The notes below the pieces were generated by a model, which did not search any database, had not been told where the DNA came from, and worked only from the letters and a program-made list of their open reading frames with translations. Below, in pieces: positions 1 through 14,106 of a DNA stretch of 64,000 nucleotides (its first letter is position 1; each line of letters opens with the position of its first letter). The translations under genes and the position numbers were made by a program. Source of the stretch: Linyphia triangularis (Eukaryota; Arthropoda; Arachnida; Araneae; Linyphiidae); contig OZ021721.1 in NCBI GenBank assembly GCA_963978545.1, forward strand, positions 38,365,348 through 38,429,347, written 5' to 3'.

Positions 1-3000
1 CCTAAAAATGTCAATGGTATTGTTAATTCTAGCAAGGGTTATGAATGGCTATTCTGAAATATAATTCACATTAATTATTTATTGTTAGACATGACAATTT
101 GATGATACAACTAACAAGACTCAAATTTGATGCATATAATTTAAAGTTACAAATAAAGTTTAATGGGCTTATCTCTTACCTTTAAGGGAAGCCTTAAAGT
201 GATAGTGTTCTGAAATAAGAACTAAAAAACAATCTTACCATTGTTTAGCTGCTCTGGTGAGTAATTACAAAGCCTTATATTAATTAATTGAAATTTAAAA
301 TAATTGACTAATAAATTTAGAGAAAAACAATTTATAATACACACAAAAGACAAATATATAATATTTAAATAAGTAATATTTAAACATAGATGTGTTCTGG
401 TAAAAGGAATTTCTTTCAAACTTCCCCTGCAATGAAGCATTCGTATATGTAATTTTGTTCCAGCTGTCTGAAAATAATAATACGAAAGCATATACAGCAA
501 ATTAAATCTGATGATTGATTCATAAATATATAATTTATTGACCGATGCACCTGAGAGAAATTAAAAACAAATTTTGGAAATATATATAAAGTTGAATATA
601 GGTTATGGGAGATGAAAGGCAATATAATATCCTATCATATTCTTATAACTTCTGAACTACATGTCAGATATGATTACCTAAATATATTAAATAGAAAATC
701 ACATTTTGATTTTTGAAAAACTGAAAGATACAGGAATAAAATTACTTTTAGTATGGTGAGTTTTTAAAAAAACCTTTGAACCTTTTCATGCTTAATAATA
801 TAACTTTAAATAATTATGATAAATAGTGCATCAAACAAACGATGTTAATAATTATATAAGACCTTTTTGAATATTATGACCTTGAATTTTCGTAAAGTTT
901 TACTTATCTTATCGTACTTAAAAATATATTTCGTAACTTGTGAATTAAAATCATCCAGTAAAATAAATTACAATTAAATCAATCCAAACACTGTCAATTT
1001 GTTTTTAAAATTATTTCCCAATGAGTGTTTCAAGGAGATATTTTCTCGAGCTCTATGTTATATATCATCAAAACTTTATATTAAAAGTTCAGATACACAA
1101 AATAATATTTTAAGGTGCATTACATTATTATACTTATAAATTGAAAGAATGAAAAAGCATTTCAATTACACTGCTTTTTTAAGAAATCATACATGGGTAT
1201 TTAATTCTAATAAAAATACAATAATTAATTACAAATGTACATTCTTTAACCATATATTTATTTTATATTAATTTCAGTACCTTAAAAGTCTTTGTTTAGC
1301 AAACATGCAGTACTAGGTAGATGACCACAAAATGAAGCAATTATAAACAACTGCCTATACTGCTTATAAATTCATAACTTAGTACACATCACAAGTTTTT
1401 CTTTACTATACTAATATACTCTGCCGCCATTTGTGATCTTTTTATAAGATGTATTTTACTACTTTATATAGATAAATTTGAACAAGGTATCAAAAGTCTT
1501 GCATTAACTGCCTTCCCAGTAACACTTGATCCAAAAGAATAGAAAGTAAAATTAGGGGCAATTTCTTCTCACAAATTGACCATTTGAAGGCTTCAACACG
1601 GCATTTATTTACACGCAAAAAGAAACATTTTACGTTAAAATTCCGACTGATACGCAAATTAGTGGAATGATAAATTTCTACGCGCCTCTGGTTTATAAAT
1701 AATCTCAAGAGGCAACCCTAACTCAAGAATCTTCCGAACTTTTGACAGGACTTAATAGAATTACTTGCTGGGAACTGCCTACTACATCATCGTATACGTG
1801 TCACATAACTCCGCTCAATAGAATATTTATTCCCAAACGTCGACATTAACAGGAAATAACTCTGCTGACACTTATTATGCTGCTTCGAGCTACAAGCTCA
1901 AATTTTAAAGCGAAAGAAAAGCGAAACCGTTTTGGAACTGGTGATTGCTCGCCACTGAAGATCAGTAGAATTTCACCTGAAAATGACATTTAGGATTTTT
2001 TTATTGTTTTGTTGCTTGCATTTTGGATGGATTTTCCAGGGGAACTTGATGTTTGGTCGTGTTCTCAAGTTTTATATCTTTTTTTCTTATTTATCAGTGT
2101 TTCATATGTTTTCGAATGAAAATATAAAATGATGATTACTGGAGAAGGATCTTTCGATGCAAAAGGAAATATGTTTTTATGATTTGAAATGGCTTTAGAT
2201 TATATAAATCAAAAATTAAACTGTGAAATAGAAGCACTCGAAATATTTATTAAAATATTTTAACGTTATACATTTTAACCTTTTATTTCCATCTTGATTT
2301 TGTTAAAAAAATCTACCAATGATTGTTTGCGAATAAAACTTTAGAATTCGGATATAAATTGCCATTGCTATCGGTTTCTACAATGTGTTTCTTTGTATCT
2401 TAAATATTGATATGAATGGTTTACTTAATGCTTTCAATTTAAAATTTACTTCCTAAAGACTATACCTATAAACAAATAGTTGTGTATTGATATAAAATTA
2501 CTTGTTAAAAAGTTTAGATACAAAAAATGTATGAACAAAATTGTAACACACATTTTTTATTTGAAAACTTAGAATTTTATACTGTTTCGTTCATTTATAA
2601 ATGAAAATTTGTATTCACAAATACCTAGAACAAATTTTTTCAGTTATTTAGGCATCTAATGAAAATTTCTTAAACAAATTGATTTACAGAATAATTATAC
2701 AACTAATTTTTTATTTTGTAAATGTTTTCCTAACCTTATCTACTTGATTCTTACACACGTATTAAAATGTACCAAAATAGTGCAGTGACAGTTCGGGATA
2801 AAATGATTTATTATTTTTTGTTTAGATATTGGGGTAGATTTTCTCCTTCTTTTTGTGATTCCCAAGAGGCGACACAACATGTGTTCAATGCACAAATAAA
2901 ACAAGAAGCGAAAATCCCAAACCGACAGTCAGAGACATATGGAAAAGTAGATCCTAGGAGACTTTGGTTAAATCACAACAATTGTCTGAGAAGTAAGATT

Positions 3001-5109
3001 GATGCAGAGGTCGATGCTTCTGCATCAGTAGGAACAGACGTAAAGTTGTGTCATCCTTAGGGAATTTTCCCGATATTTTTCCGTACAGTAAGCAGTCGAC
3101 ATTGCAGGATCTGATAGTTCGATTGATAACTTATGAGACTTTCGTTAACGGCTTAAGGCTTGTGTATTGATTTGGTAAAGGATGGCGAGTCTATATTCTT
3201 AGACACATAGTCAGCTGCCAAGAGAATAATAATATACAAGGCTTTGGATACATTTATATAAGGGCAAATGTGATACGGGACTGCATTCTCATACTCATAC
3301 ATTTTAAAATACGCTTGGACATTTGTGTCAGTAGGTGTATGTATGGTTGAGGCTAAATTCTACGTTTTTAACTATAAATAAATATATATTAGGTCTCATA
3401 TGAGGAGTGATATGCCGAGTAGTTTGTATTATGTAAAAGAGCAATTGTATTAAAGTGTGTTTATTTCTTCCCACCAATTAAATTTAAGGAGACTTATTGA
3501 TGTTGGACCTTTCAAAAGTTTTTAAACTAGAATTTTGAGCTAGATATTTAAAACTGAATAAATGTTGGACCAAAACATTTCGTTTTTGACATAGGTGTGC
3601 CTTTTACAAAGAAAATGCTTATAAGTCTTCTATTTCTTATCTTATAAGTCTTACTATCTTTCTAGACTAATCTTTATAAGTCTTACTATTTCTCTAAGTA
3701 TATCAGTGGTGTTTTTAAATGTTATTTGTAGCAAGTAGCAAGTGAAATTAAATATACTTTAAATATTTTAAACCATTTTTTACTTAAATAATTTCAAAGT
3801 ACATGAAAAATATAAAGAGTTACGCACATACGCAATGCACAATTCATACCGTATTTTGTAAAATAAATCATTAAGGTTAAAAACATAACATTGAAGCAAT
3901 TTTAAACTTTTTATGTTTTACTAACTTAGTAGAGAAGTTATATGAAATAATATAAAAACCAAAAAAATGCTGTAAATCTTTTATAATGTAAAAATTACTA
4001 GAACTTATTACAAATAAATAAAATAAAGTGACAGTTTACTTTAAATTTTATGATAGATAAAAAATATGTCAATGTGGGAATAAAGTGCATAATTTAACAT
4101 TAACTTCTTCTTTTTCTTTACTAAAAATATTATTTTATTTGCAGGAATCCTTTTAAAGCTCTACTTTAATGACACTATTAATCTAAAGAATTTAATTTAA
4201 AAGAATAATAGTGCATCTTTCTGTAATTCACCCATAATCGAACGATACTGTTTGCTTTTAATACAAATAAAAACTTTCTACAAGTACTGCCATGCATTAG
4301 ATAAGTTTTTTATTTCATTTACCTTTAATACGGATTTAATTAATTTACTAAAAAAGTAGCACGAGTAGCACTCTTACATTTTTTCATTGATCGTTTAATC
4401 CAAAATCCTTTTAAGTTTACCTTTATACAATGTGAAGAACGATCCGAGAACTCCTTACGTAGAGAACCCGCTTCGATATTATTGGTTTTGCAGGAGGTTC
4501 AATAGAGAGAAATAGCTGTTCCTACATTGTATTGTTCTTATTTCTTTTCCGATCAAGATTTGGGATATGCACTGCATTTGACAGGTAGGTTCTCTCTAAG
4601 TATACTATAGGCTGTAGTTGCCTAACATTTGCCAAATTATAATGCCTCAGCTCTTATGACGGATTGACGGTTATGGTTCTTACGAAGTTTCATAAAGGTT
4701 TGTATGAATATAGGGATTTTGCTATTAATAAAATATTGCCTGAGAGCCGCTTTTGCTTATTGCTTTCAATTCAATAAAGCTAATACAATTTGATGATCAT
4801 ACTTCTTTCCAGATATTTTATTCAAAGAAACTATTTTTATATACTTGTTTCTTTTTGATTTATAAATATTGGATCAAAGATTGTCTGTCACATGTGTTAC
4901 AAGAGGGATATACTGCGCCCATGACAACATTAGGCCATTACCTTTGTGAGCAGCATTTTTTTTCTGAAAGGTCTTTCAAGGGGAACTGCCCCACATTTGA
5001 AGAACATAGGTAGCCAGTAACCGATTCAAAATTATTTGCCGCCATATCCGGCGTGAATTTTAAGTTTCTCTGCAGAGTGATGGCAATACTCTATCGTGAG
5101 ATAACTTGC

Positions 5110-5157
<48 letters not shown>

Positions 5158-7582
5158 CCGCTGTCTTATGTGGGCTAACCCACTGTCTTACCTATATATA
5201 TATATATATAGGTAATGAGTTGGAGTAAAATAATATATGGCTTTTAAATGACAACGAAATAACTTGAAATAATGGATAAAGTAATAGATAACAAATAACT
5301 TAAAATAATGGATAATGTACAAATCACAAGGGGTTTGAAAAGGGTATAATATCTAAAAAAATTTTTAAAGTCATTATAGAGAATTTCTATGGTTATGATT
5401 TTACATTTATCTAACTATTACAATTTTTGAAATATTTACGGATTTCTGCAAATTTTCAAATTACTTCTTTAAGATATTATAAATGAAGATGTTTTTTCAC
5501 AAAGACTTTTTAAAATTACTTATTTTTATATTTATCAGGATTAGAAATATTAATCCATATTCCATGTAAAATATACCATTTATTGTATTTTTTTTTATAA
5601 ATGTAAGGTGGTTGTTTATTATCCATTATTTATTATAAATTAATTTATTTTAAAGTTAATAAAAATTATTTGCAAGTACGACTGATAATTTTTATCAATT
5701 TTTTATACAATTAAATTGTTATAATGTTATTACACATTATTTAGGAAGGTCAAGAAAATAAAATATTTCATGAAATATTACATGAGTTGTATCTTGAAAA
5801 CACAACCATTATACTTATTGCAAATATTAGAAATCACGTCTTTTATAAACTTATTGAATAACTTAAAGATATTAAGAGATGCTTTTAACTACTTATGTTT
5901 GCATCGTATTTTTCTTTAAAGGTCCAATACTAACATTTAATCTTTTTGCTATTTAACATATTTCTTCGGGTTTTCATTTTATAGCGGTAACATTTACTTT
6001 CACTTCTAGCTTATTTACTTTCCTTTCAGATATATTAAACCGATGCTTCATTCACTTTATAGATAGATTCATGATGTTTACCTTAGAAAAACAAGTAGGA
6101 AAGATATGGTTGAAATAAAAACAACTTGTTCTTTCATTTATTAAATATGTATGATGAGTTTATCGCCTTAAGAGAAATTGTATTATTCTGCGTATATTAT
6201 ATTATCGATGAAAAGGATAATTGTTTTCAACTGTCTCCTATTTGCGCCCTTGTCTTAATTTAATGGGTTGTAACACACTTAAAAGAAAGGCACTATTTTA
6301 CTACATGCTTTACTTTTCGTAAAAGTGGTTTAATGTTTTTTTGTAACATGTGGATGGCTTTTATTTACCAATGGATTTTTGAATTTCTGTCATATTAGGA
6401 AATTTTGCCAAATGCAAATGATCAACGCGAAATTGATTTGCGACGAAAAATACCCTTTTAATTTTTCTCTTTTCTATATTTATTTATTATATATAAATAA
6501 ATAGAAATAAATAATTATGCTCTTAATGTTTTACGTATAGAAACTTTTCACTAAAATAACATTATATTTATACACCTTTTGAATTTTTGATTCACTTAGA
6601 AAGATGCTTTAGTATTTCCTATATCAATTCTCAAACAGCAATATTATTTATTTCGATATTACTAAATGCTTAACTAAGCCAATTGATGATTTTAATAATT
6701 TCTCAGGATCCTTAAGATATTTTCGAATTCTTCAATTTATAGTTTTGGAAATTATAGAAATTTGTTTCAGCTTTAATTTAAGAAATCATGAGTTTTTCGC
6801 CACATTTTTGACTTTTTTGTTACTCTCTGTAATATAATATTTGTTTAAGGTAAACAAATGAGTCCATTCTATAAAATATTATAGTAATATTAAATTATGT
6901 TTGTGCTAGGTACAGTAAGTAATACATGTGTGTAAATTCCATTTTATATGCAATTAGTTCCAAGGTTATGTAACTTTTGATGATGACGAAAGGAATGACA
7001 AGGTTTATATCGTCACAGGTATATATCGTCGTATAGAATAATAATATCGTGTGTCACTAGAGTATACATGAGTGTGAATTAAAATTGGTATGTTCTTTCC
7101 CTCTTAGGTATGAAGCATTAAATACAGAAGAAAAAGGTAAATCCATATAAATATATTTCCATCACGATTATCTTAAAAAAGTTTTACTATTTTGGGAAAA
7201 TAATCATTATTTTTAAACACTACAACCAATAGTTTTTTTTTTAATTAATTCGAAAAACAGACATAAAAATTATTGATATTAGTAAATTGGGAATTAACTA
7301 ATTCAGTTACAACTATGCATTTTATCTCCATAGATATATGTTAATTTGTAACTAAATAATTGTTATGAAGATATGTTAAAATAATTGGAACTGGAATAAC
7401 TTAATTCTACAAATAATGAACACTATATAAGTTTCACATTAAAATAAAGCATTAAGTATGTGAGGGATAATATGATATTGCAACTTCACGAAAATAAATC
7501 ATATTGCAGACTAAGCCGAATTTGGAAACACTATTCTTTGAGAAAATACTCCACTTCTCAATCTGTTTACTCATTCACTCAC
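1..7582 (-). other. Sequence 3' of the FN3 exon; no exon recognised
   Basis: The stretch is very AT-rich. By extrapolation it is the intron after the FN3 exon, perhaps with transmembrane and cytoplasmic exons. I found no hydrophobic minus-strand stretch with acceptor, donor and the required phase (two bases completing a codon begun by A). Visible contents are a TA microsatellite near 5.1-5.2 kb and patches of more balanced composition near 1.4-1.9, 2.85-3.3 and 4.4-5.1 kb that I could not assign. Short open frames here have no recognisable family features. Confidence 0.4.
5111..5214. repeat. TA microsatellite pair
   Basis: A (TA)n tract of about 44 bp is followed by 38 bp of GC-richer sequence (CCCGCTGTC, GGCTAACCCACTGTC) and a shorter TA tract bounded by TACC and GGTA (5189-5214), which is itself palindromic. 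Confidence 0.95.
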
Positions 7583-7864
7583 TTTTTGTTTGAAAAGTAA
7601 TCGGTAAGGAGTACTCGCTCTCTCCTAAAGCATTCTTGGCAGATATGGACACTTCATAAATTGATCCTTGTTCCAGACCACTGAGCATATAGGAGGTCGA
7701 GTTCATGGCGATATGGAGGAAAGTTACTGGGACTTCCTTATTTTTTTGAAGACGCAGTTGAAAGGACTGTGTCATACCTCCATCGAAACTAGGAGACCAT
7801 ACAAGGAGAGCTCCTTGGTGAGACACGTTTTGAGCTTCTAAGGATTCTGGTGGGTCTGGAATAC
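7583..7864 (-). CDS. Nephrin-like exon: fibronectin type III domain
   Basis: A 282-nt exon with acceptor GCATTTCTTAG and a consensus donor GTGAGT at 7582-7577, flanked by phase-1 introns. A plus GT gives Ser, then IPDPPESLEAQNVSHQG. FN3 hallmarks are PDPPESL at the A strand, the B-strand Trp in ALLVWSPSFDGG, the Tyr in the SIYEVSISAKN motif, and the LGES end of the F-G loop. The W.P.FDGG motif followed by Q.F.LR is a recognisable feature of the single membrane-proximal FN3 domain of nephrin, SNS and hibris. The transmembrane exon should follow at lower coordinates, but none could be recognised in 1-7582. Two or more sequons (NVS, NST) are present. Confidence 0.9.
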
Positions 7865-8210
7865 CTAAGAAATGCACACAATATAAAAGAATGATTTAGA
7901 ATGTCTTATTAAAAAAGAAATACTTTAAAAATTGTTATATGATTTTGTATATTCATTAAACTGAAATTATTTGAAACCCTTCTCTTTGATGAAGATATGT
8001 CTTAAAATTGAAAAAAAAGCCCACATTTTAAAGAAATGTTTACAAAAAGGTATGTCTAATTACTAGAAAAGCCCGCATATAAAATCCAATTTTTTACTTC
8101 TATATTATGAGCTGTTTAAAATGAAAAGTCACAATTTGAATATTTTAAGTTTCGAGCAAATTGCATAAAACCTACATGGCTTTTAATTTACATCTCATAT
8201 TAGCATACCA

Positions 8211-8575
8211 CCCGCCAAGAAGTCTAGTGTTGTCTGTTGCCGTGGAAACAAGAGTAGTTCCATTTTCCACGGGGGATTCAGGGAGAAAGACATCTTACAT
8301 TTGCTGAATTGTAACCTTTTTGGACGGCCGTATTGACGGCCTTCTTTTGCCGTATATAACCTTTGATGGTGTATTGGCTATATCTCATATATTATCAAAA
8401 TATATTGATTTAAGTAAATGATTACACATCTCAAAGAAAAATGTATTGTAATCTTTTAGGGCGTTATTATTCTGCATGCACTCCTATTCTAATTCGACGA
8501 ATCATGTTTCTATAGCGATAGCCACCATCTACACTCTCTGGCGGAAGCCATTCTCTTGATAGACATACAGTACAC
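8211..8575 (+). repeat. Dispersed repeat family R1, copy at 8.2 kb
   Basis: It shares blocks with 27221-27455: GTGGAAACAAG, TTCCACGGGGGATT-like, CGACGAATCATGTTTCTATA, CTCTCTGGCGGAAG and TTGATAGACATACAGTA. This copy has an extra internal segment with a GGCCGTATTGACGGCC palindrome. Confidence 0.7.
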
Positions 8576-11500
8576 AGTTCTAGTAAAAGTTAGTATCTTT
8601 TATTAGAAACAGAATAAGCTGTTCAAGGAAATGGGAGCTATTTAATTTTTTTTTCTAGAATATTTGTTTTGATTTCACTGGGAACAGGAGATATTGAATT
8701 ATGAGTCAATCTCGTTCTGAATAGTTACTATTTCAACCTCTTTATTACAAGAGTTCTCTAATAGGTTTCAACAATTCAGAAAATTAATGATTTATAAATC
8801 ACTAGATGCATTTTTAAAACCATTTCATATAATTTTGCAATATCGAAGTATATAATGAAATTAATAAATACTACTTAAATATTTATTTTATTACAAAACT
8901 AATAAAACTATGAAAAAAGGATAGACAACAGATTTCATATCATTATGAATACCGTTAATAGTCAGAAAAAATACCAGTTTAAATTTTAAATGAATATTTT
9001 ACAGTGGTTTTGTTTAGTGTAAAATATTCTTGAAAAAATACTTTATACGTGATTATTTAAAAAAAAATGACACATTTATTTCCAAAAAAACTAGGTGTTC
9101 ATATTTATTATGAACCGAGGTGTAATTCCTCACACAAATAGATAATCAGAGTTCAAAGATTGAAGAAATGCATTTAATAAAGCAACTAAAACTAAATTTG
9201 AGATTTGACAATTTTTACCAAAATTAGTAACCATTTTCTTTTTTACGTCTCATTTCTTAAAAATAGACACTTATTTGGACTGAGGTATTTGAGCTATAAT
9301 TAAGTTACTTAGTTTTTTGCGATGAGATTGGCTGTTTAGAAGGTAGTCAAAACTATCAATCTTCCCTAGAGAATGTGAGTTTGCCTTTTAGCTATCACTA
9401 CTTTCAACTTCTAAATATCCCGTTTATTGAGAAAATTGTAGCTTTTCCTTTCTAATCCTTTTGTAGCTATGTTAAAATAGAAGTGCTAGCAATAACTGGT
9501 TAATAACTGGTTTCCGTCAAAAATTGAGATTGTGGCTATTGATTTTGACCAAGTAGAATAAAATTTTGTTCAATTGTACTGTTAGACACAGTAAGACAAA
9601 TAATGTATAATGATGATATGGCCGATGCACATAATCCTTTTGTAGCCTGTTCCCTCCAGCAATAGACTTGCCATGTGAAATAAATTCATGATGAATGATC
9701 AAGGTTTGAAGATGCCAAAGACATCAATAAAATGTGATGCCAGAATGGTAGAGCAGAGAAACAGATTTAAAAGTTGTTTCAGAAACTGTCACATCCGAGC
9801 ACATGTATGTATTACTGCAGAGGGATATTACTTTGAAACATATTAAATGTGTATGTAATTCACATAATATTTTTATTAGTTATTCAATCAATTCTGGAAA
9901 TTAATAGCCTCCCCTTGTAGCATTTAAATTTCATGCATTAAAAGTTGTGGAGTGTCCTCTGTGAAATCCTTCACCGGAGGACACTTTACCGCGAACCCTT
10001 TAAGTATATGTATTGTGTAGTTAATGCTAGTCCCTTAGCTAAGAAGCTAAGCAGACTTGTAAAAAGTTCAAACCCTCTTCTAACTCTCATATCTGAAATT
10101 GGTGGTTTAGAAATATATAAGTGGGATGAATACTTTGATATGGATCAGTAAATAAAAAATTGTATGTAATTCGCATAAAATTTTTTGGAGTTACTAGATT
10201 AGCCCCGGTAATTAATAGCCGCACCTTTCAGATAACTGTTTATTATGCAATTGGTAGATGGAGGTGTACATTTTTAATTTTAGGGGTTCTGTATGCCGGT
10301 GCAATTCAGGTATTTGAGGTAAACACCAGATTTTTTAGGTGAAAAGAAGTGAGTTTGGTCTGTTATCCAGTTCTATGCTCTCGGAAAGCATGCTGGATGG
10401 ATTGTTTTTTAGTGGGGGTCGTAAAATGTGAAGTGTTTATGTGTGATATAGGTCGACAGGGAATCCCCGCCAATAATCGCATGTGTGTCCAAAAGGGTTG
10501 AGCCCTGATGCTTGGAGGCGTGAAAATAGTCCCAACGGTAGCTTTAAATCCCATAAAGAGGGTCGAGCTGAGTTAATAGACTGGAACAAAATTTTTAAAC
10601 ACTGTTGTGATTCTTAAAAAATGAATTACAATTTTCACACATTTTCTACATCCACAACGCTGGAATTTAACTGTTTTATGTAGTTGAAGTAAATTTTTAA
10701 TTTTTTGCGAGGATAAATAATTTAATTTCACTCTTTGTTTTCAAGAATCTACATTTATCTCAATGGAGTTTATTTTGGTTTGATTTATATTAATCAACAC
10801 CACTCTATTTTCCCCCAATTAGATGGCTTAATTTATCAAATATGTTTGCGATGTTGAATATAATTGACTTTCACTTAAGAATAAGTGTTTTGTTTGTAGT
10901 GTAATTACTCGTATCAACGATACTAAAAATATTTATATAGGTGTAGCATCATAAACTCATCCGTATATAGATACACTTTCAATTAATACATTTATATTTC
11001 TAAATAGTAGCGCATATTTTCAGTATTATCAAAATAGATATAGATGATAAATAAGTTTATAATAAATTACAATCAATACTTATAACGACGCTAATACGAG
11101 TGACACAGAGAAACTGCTCGTGAATTTGAAATGCATTATCCTCAAAAGATCTCTTCAAGGTTTGCATTATTTATGCATATTTCAAGACAAATGTAAAATT
11201 TTAATTACATTGTTCATTATTTATTAATTAATGTCATTGTGTAGACATTCATAATGACTAATAATCAGAGAGCGCATTCATTCATTCGTCTTATGCCTGA
11301 AAATAAGGGGATGCAAGCTCCTTTTCATTAAAATATTTCCCTTGTCATTCTTTATGAATCTTAAAACAACAGTAACAAATAGAAACCGATAGGAAAATCA
11401 TAGAGAGTATCTTAATCATTTTAAGTTCCTCCGCACCCTCTTAGCTACTCGCAACCGCCGTTGCATGACAATAATATTGAGCCGAAAATGGATTCCCAAA

Positions 11501-14035
11501 AGCAAAATGAAGAAGGATAGAAACCCCAAAATGTACATGATATAGTTATTGACTACCAGATGACGTTTCCCGCACGCACAATAAATATCTCACAGAATTG
11601 TACTCAAACGTAGAAACCCTGTTACAAGGCCGAATGGCATTGAACTGTTCACTAGATTTTAATGAATAATGACCAACTATCCCCCAAACTGTTGACACAG
11701 GCTTTGGGCGCAATATTGTGAGAAACTTGGCGTGGTAGTTGGACTGTTTGTGAATTGCTGTGTGGCACAGACGTAACAGATAACACATAGTTATAGATTC
11801 AGTAAGGAAACAATTCCTCTTCTGGATTGTAAATAGGAGGTTTTCGTTACTATGAGAGATAGAAGGAAAGATGGATTATGCTGGGCCGTGTTGGGGATAC
11901 GAAGAATATAATAAATGTGTATGAATACGGGCGTGGATAACTTGTATCATTCTTTCATCAGGGGACAATCTAATAAATGAAGGAACTATATTTATTACTG
12001 AAAAACTCATTGGAAGGATTCGTATTAACCCTTTCGGTCCAAATAGCCTTATACGTCCCAGCAGATAAACATATACTTGGGTATGCTACAACCCAGTTTT
12101 ACATGGGTTTTCAGTGTTCTTAAGAAATTAGGGAAAGAAAATAAGATTAAAGAAACGTGGAAATACTCTCAAATTGTTAATGGTAGACATGGTTTTGAGC
12201 ACTCACATTGTTTAATTTCAATTGGTCTATTTTGAAATTTTACAGTAAATATAATTATATGTATGCAATACTTAGCGTAAAATAGTTTTTCATTATTTTA
12301 TTAAGTAATAATTTAGCATTTAAAAAAAAAAAAAAAACTTTTTGACTAAAATCTTTCTGTGAAATATATTGGCTAATCGTATTGAACAGTGGGACCATAC
12401 ATCCCATTGGTGATCAAATTAAAACAAGATTTTATATTATGTGTGAAAAACGTGGTTGATCAATACTTTGAAATTTAAGAATTTAAAGTATGTTATACAA
12501 TTTTATGACTGTTTGTATAATATAAAAAAAAATATTTTATTAGTTTACACATAAAGCAACAACTTGTTAGTAAGTTAACCAAATAAAAAAACTACTGATT
12601 AAAGGCTGATCCACAAGTCACTTTGTAACCTAAATTATAAGAAAAGGTAAGAATTAAAACTAACTTTCTTGGAGTAGATGGTATAACTGTAAATTGATAA
12701 AAAAGACAAACAACACATTATATTATTTCTTCCCAAAAGATACTTCCAAAAATTAAGCTTAGAAAAATAAACTACAATACCCAAATAGCTAACTTTTAAG
12801 TATTTTTTTTACAAAATAAATAGTATGCATTTTATTAAGTTTTTATGAAAAAGTAGCACAAATGCAACATTTTAAAATCTCTAGATGAAAGAAAAACATT
12901 CCATTTTGAGAAAACGTGTGCCTGTTTTGTTGTTATTAAAATGATATCCTTGCAATAATAATATTCATAAAAGAAAAATTAGATAAACTAAAATTTTCAA
13001 TTAACGAACGGCAGCTAATTATGAAAAGGATGTAAAATGAGCTAAATGTTTTTAATTTCTTCACTTAGAAATATAGATAGCAATTATACTTTCAAAAAAC
13101 ATTCTTATTCGATTTATTAAAATTTCACAACAAATAGGGTATAAAGAAGAAATAAATTTCTCATGAAAATTGTTTTTTCCAGTTTGATTTCCTTTTTCCT
13201 ATGACGTTTATAATTTAATCAAACACTTTTTTATTTTCATTCTTAACAAATGATTAAAATGTTTACATGCTGAGGAATGATTTATATGCCTGAGAACTTA
13301 TTCGTGAAATACAAATAAATGAGAAACAGTTTTTCAAATATTTCCTTTTTAGTGCTTAAACAAATGGAACGAAGTCAGAAAATATCATTAATTTTCTAGA
13401 AACAAACATGCGGGGAACATACATTGAGACAAGCATCTCCCGTTGAAAAGTAGAATACATGAATCTTTTTTATAATTTAATAGAATACACACTTGATGAA
13501 AAATAGATTTTACAAAAGAATGATTGCTATTATGTTTTTCTACATTTATCATAAATTATACAAGATATTTTTCGTACGGTGTGTATCTTTTTAAAGAATA
13601 GTATTTTATCGCCACTGATATGAAACAAAATTTAACTAATATTGGCTTAGTATAATTCTTAAAGTGGCTTAAATTCATTAATTTTAAAAGGGAAGTATTA
13701 TGTAATTTTTTTTATAGTACACACACTCTTTTACAGGAATATTTTCAATAAGTTTTACAAAAAACAGGAACGCACATGATATTGGATTTTAAGTATGGCA
13801 ATAATATTCCAAAATGTAAATAATTTATTAATTAAAGCGATAATAGTCTTACAAAACGGTATTTCCCGATAGGAAACGTTTATGCTGTAAAAAAATTTCC
13901 AATTCTTTTTGTTAAACAAAAGTTAAAAGAATTCAGTTCACGAATAAATATCAAAATGAGTTTGCCTTTTGTTATGACATAAGAAAAAACTATTTTGAAT
14001 TTTTTTTTCTTAATACATTTTTTCCCATTGTATAT

Positions 14036-14106
14036 TTAGTTCAATTTTCAGGTTATTCTGACAAGTGTATTTCTTATAGCTTTTTGAAAGTTAAACTTTA
14101 ATTATA
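14036..14106. repeat. Dispersed MITE-like family R2, inverted partial copy
   Basis: The reverse complement reads AAGTTTAACTTTCAAAAAGC, then CACTTGTCAGAATAACCTGA, matching the 48.3-kb copy block by block. Confidence 0.65.

Noticed and set aside
222..255. Minus-strand mini-exon ending in CAATG followed by GTAAGA
   Set aside because: The possible acceptor is weak and the direct frame from the FN3 exon hits a stop.
1880..1990. Minus-strand segment after a CATTTTCAG acceptor, open in the right phase to follow the FN3 exon
   Set aside because: It encodes about 44 codons to a stop with no transmembrane segment and no family features. The match in phase is one in three by chance.
4441..4585. Plus-strand exon between a TTTTGCAG acceptor and GTAGGT donor
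   Set aside because: Two of three frames contain stops and the third gives a sequence without recognisable features. There is no neighbouring exon.
9945..10151. Open frame with a non-random look (68 codons)
   Set aside because: No domain, splice or initiation context supports it. The length is within chance expectation for this window.
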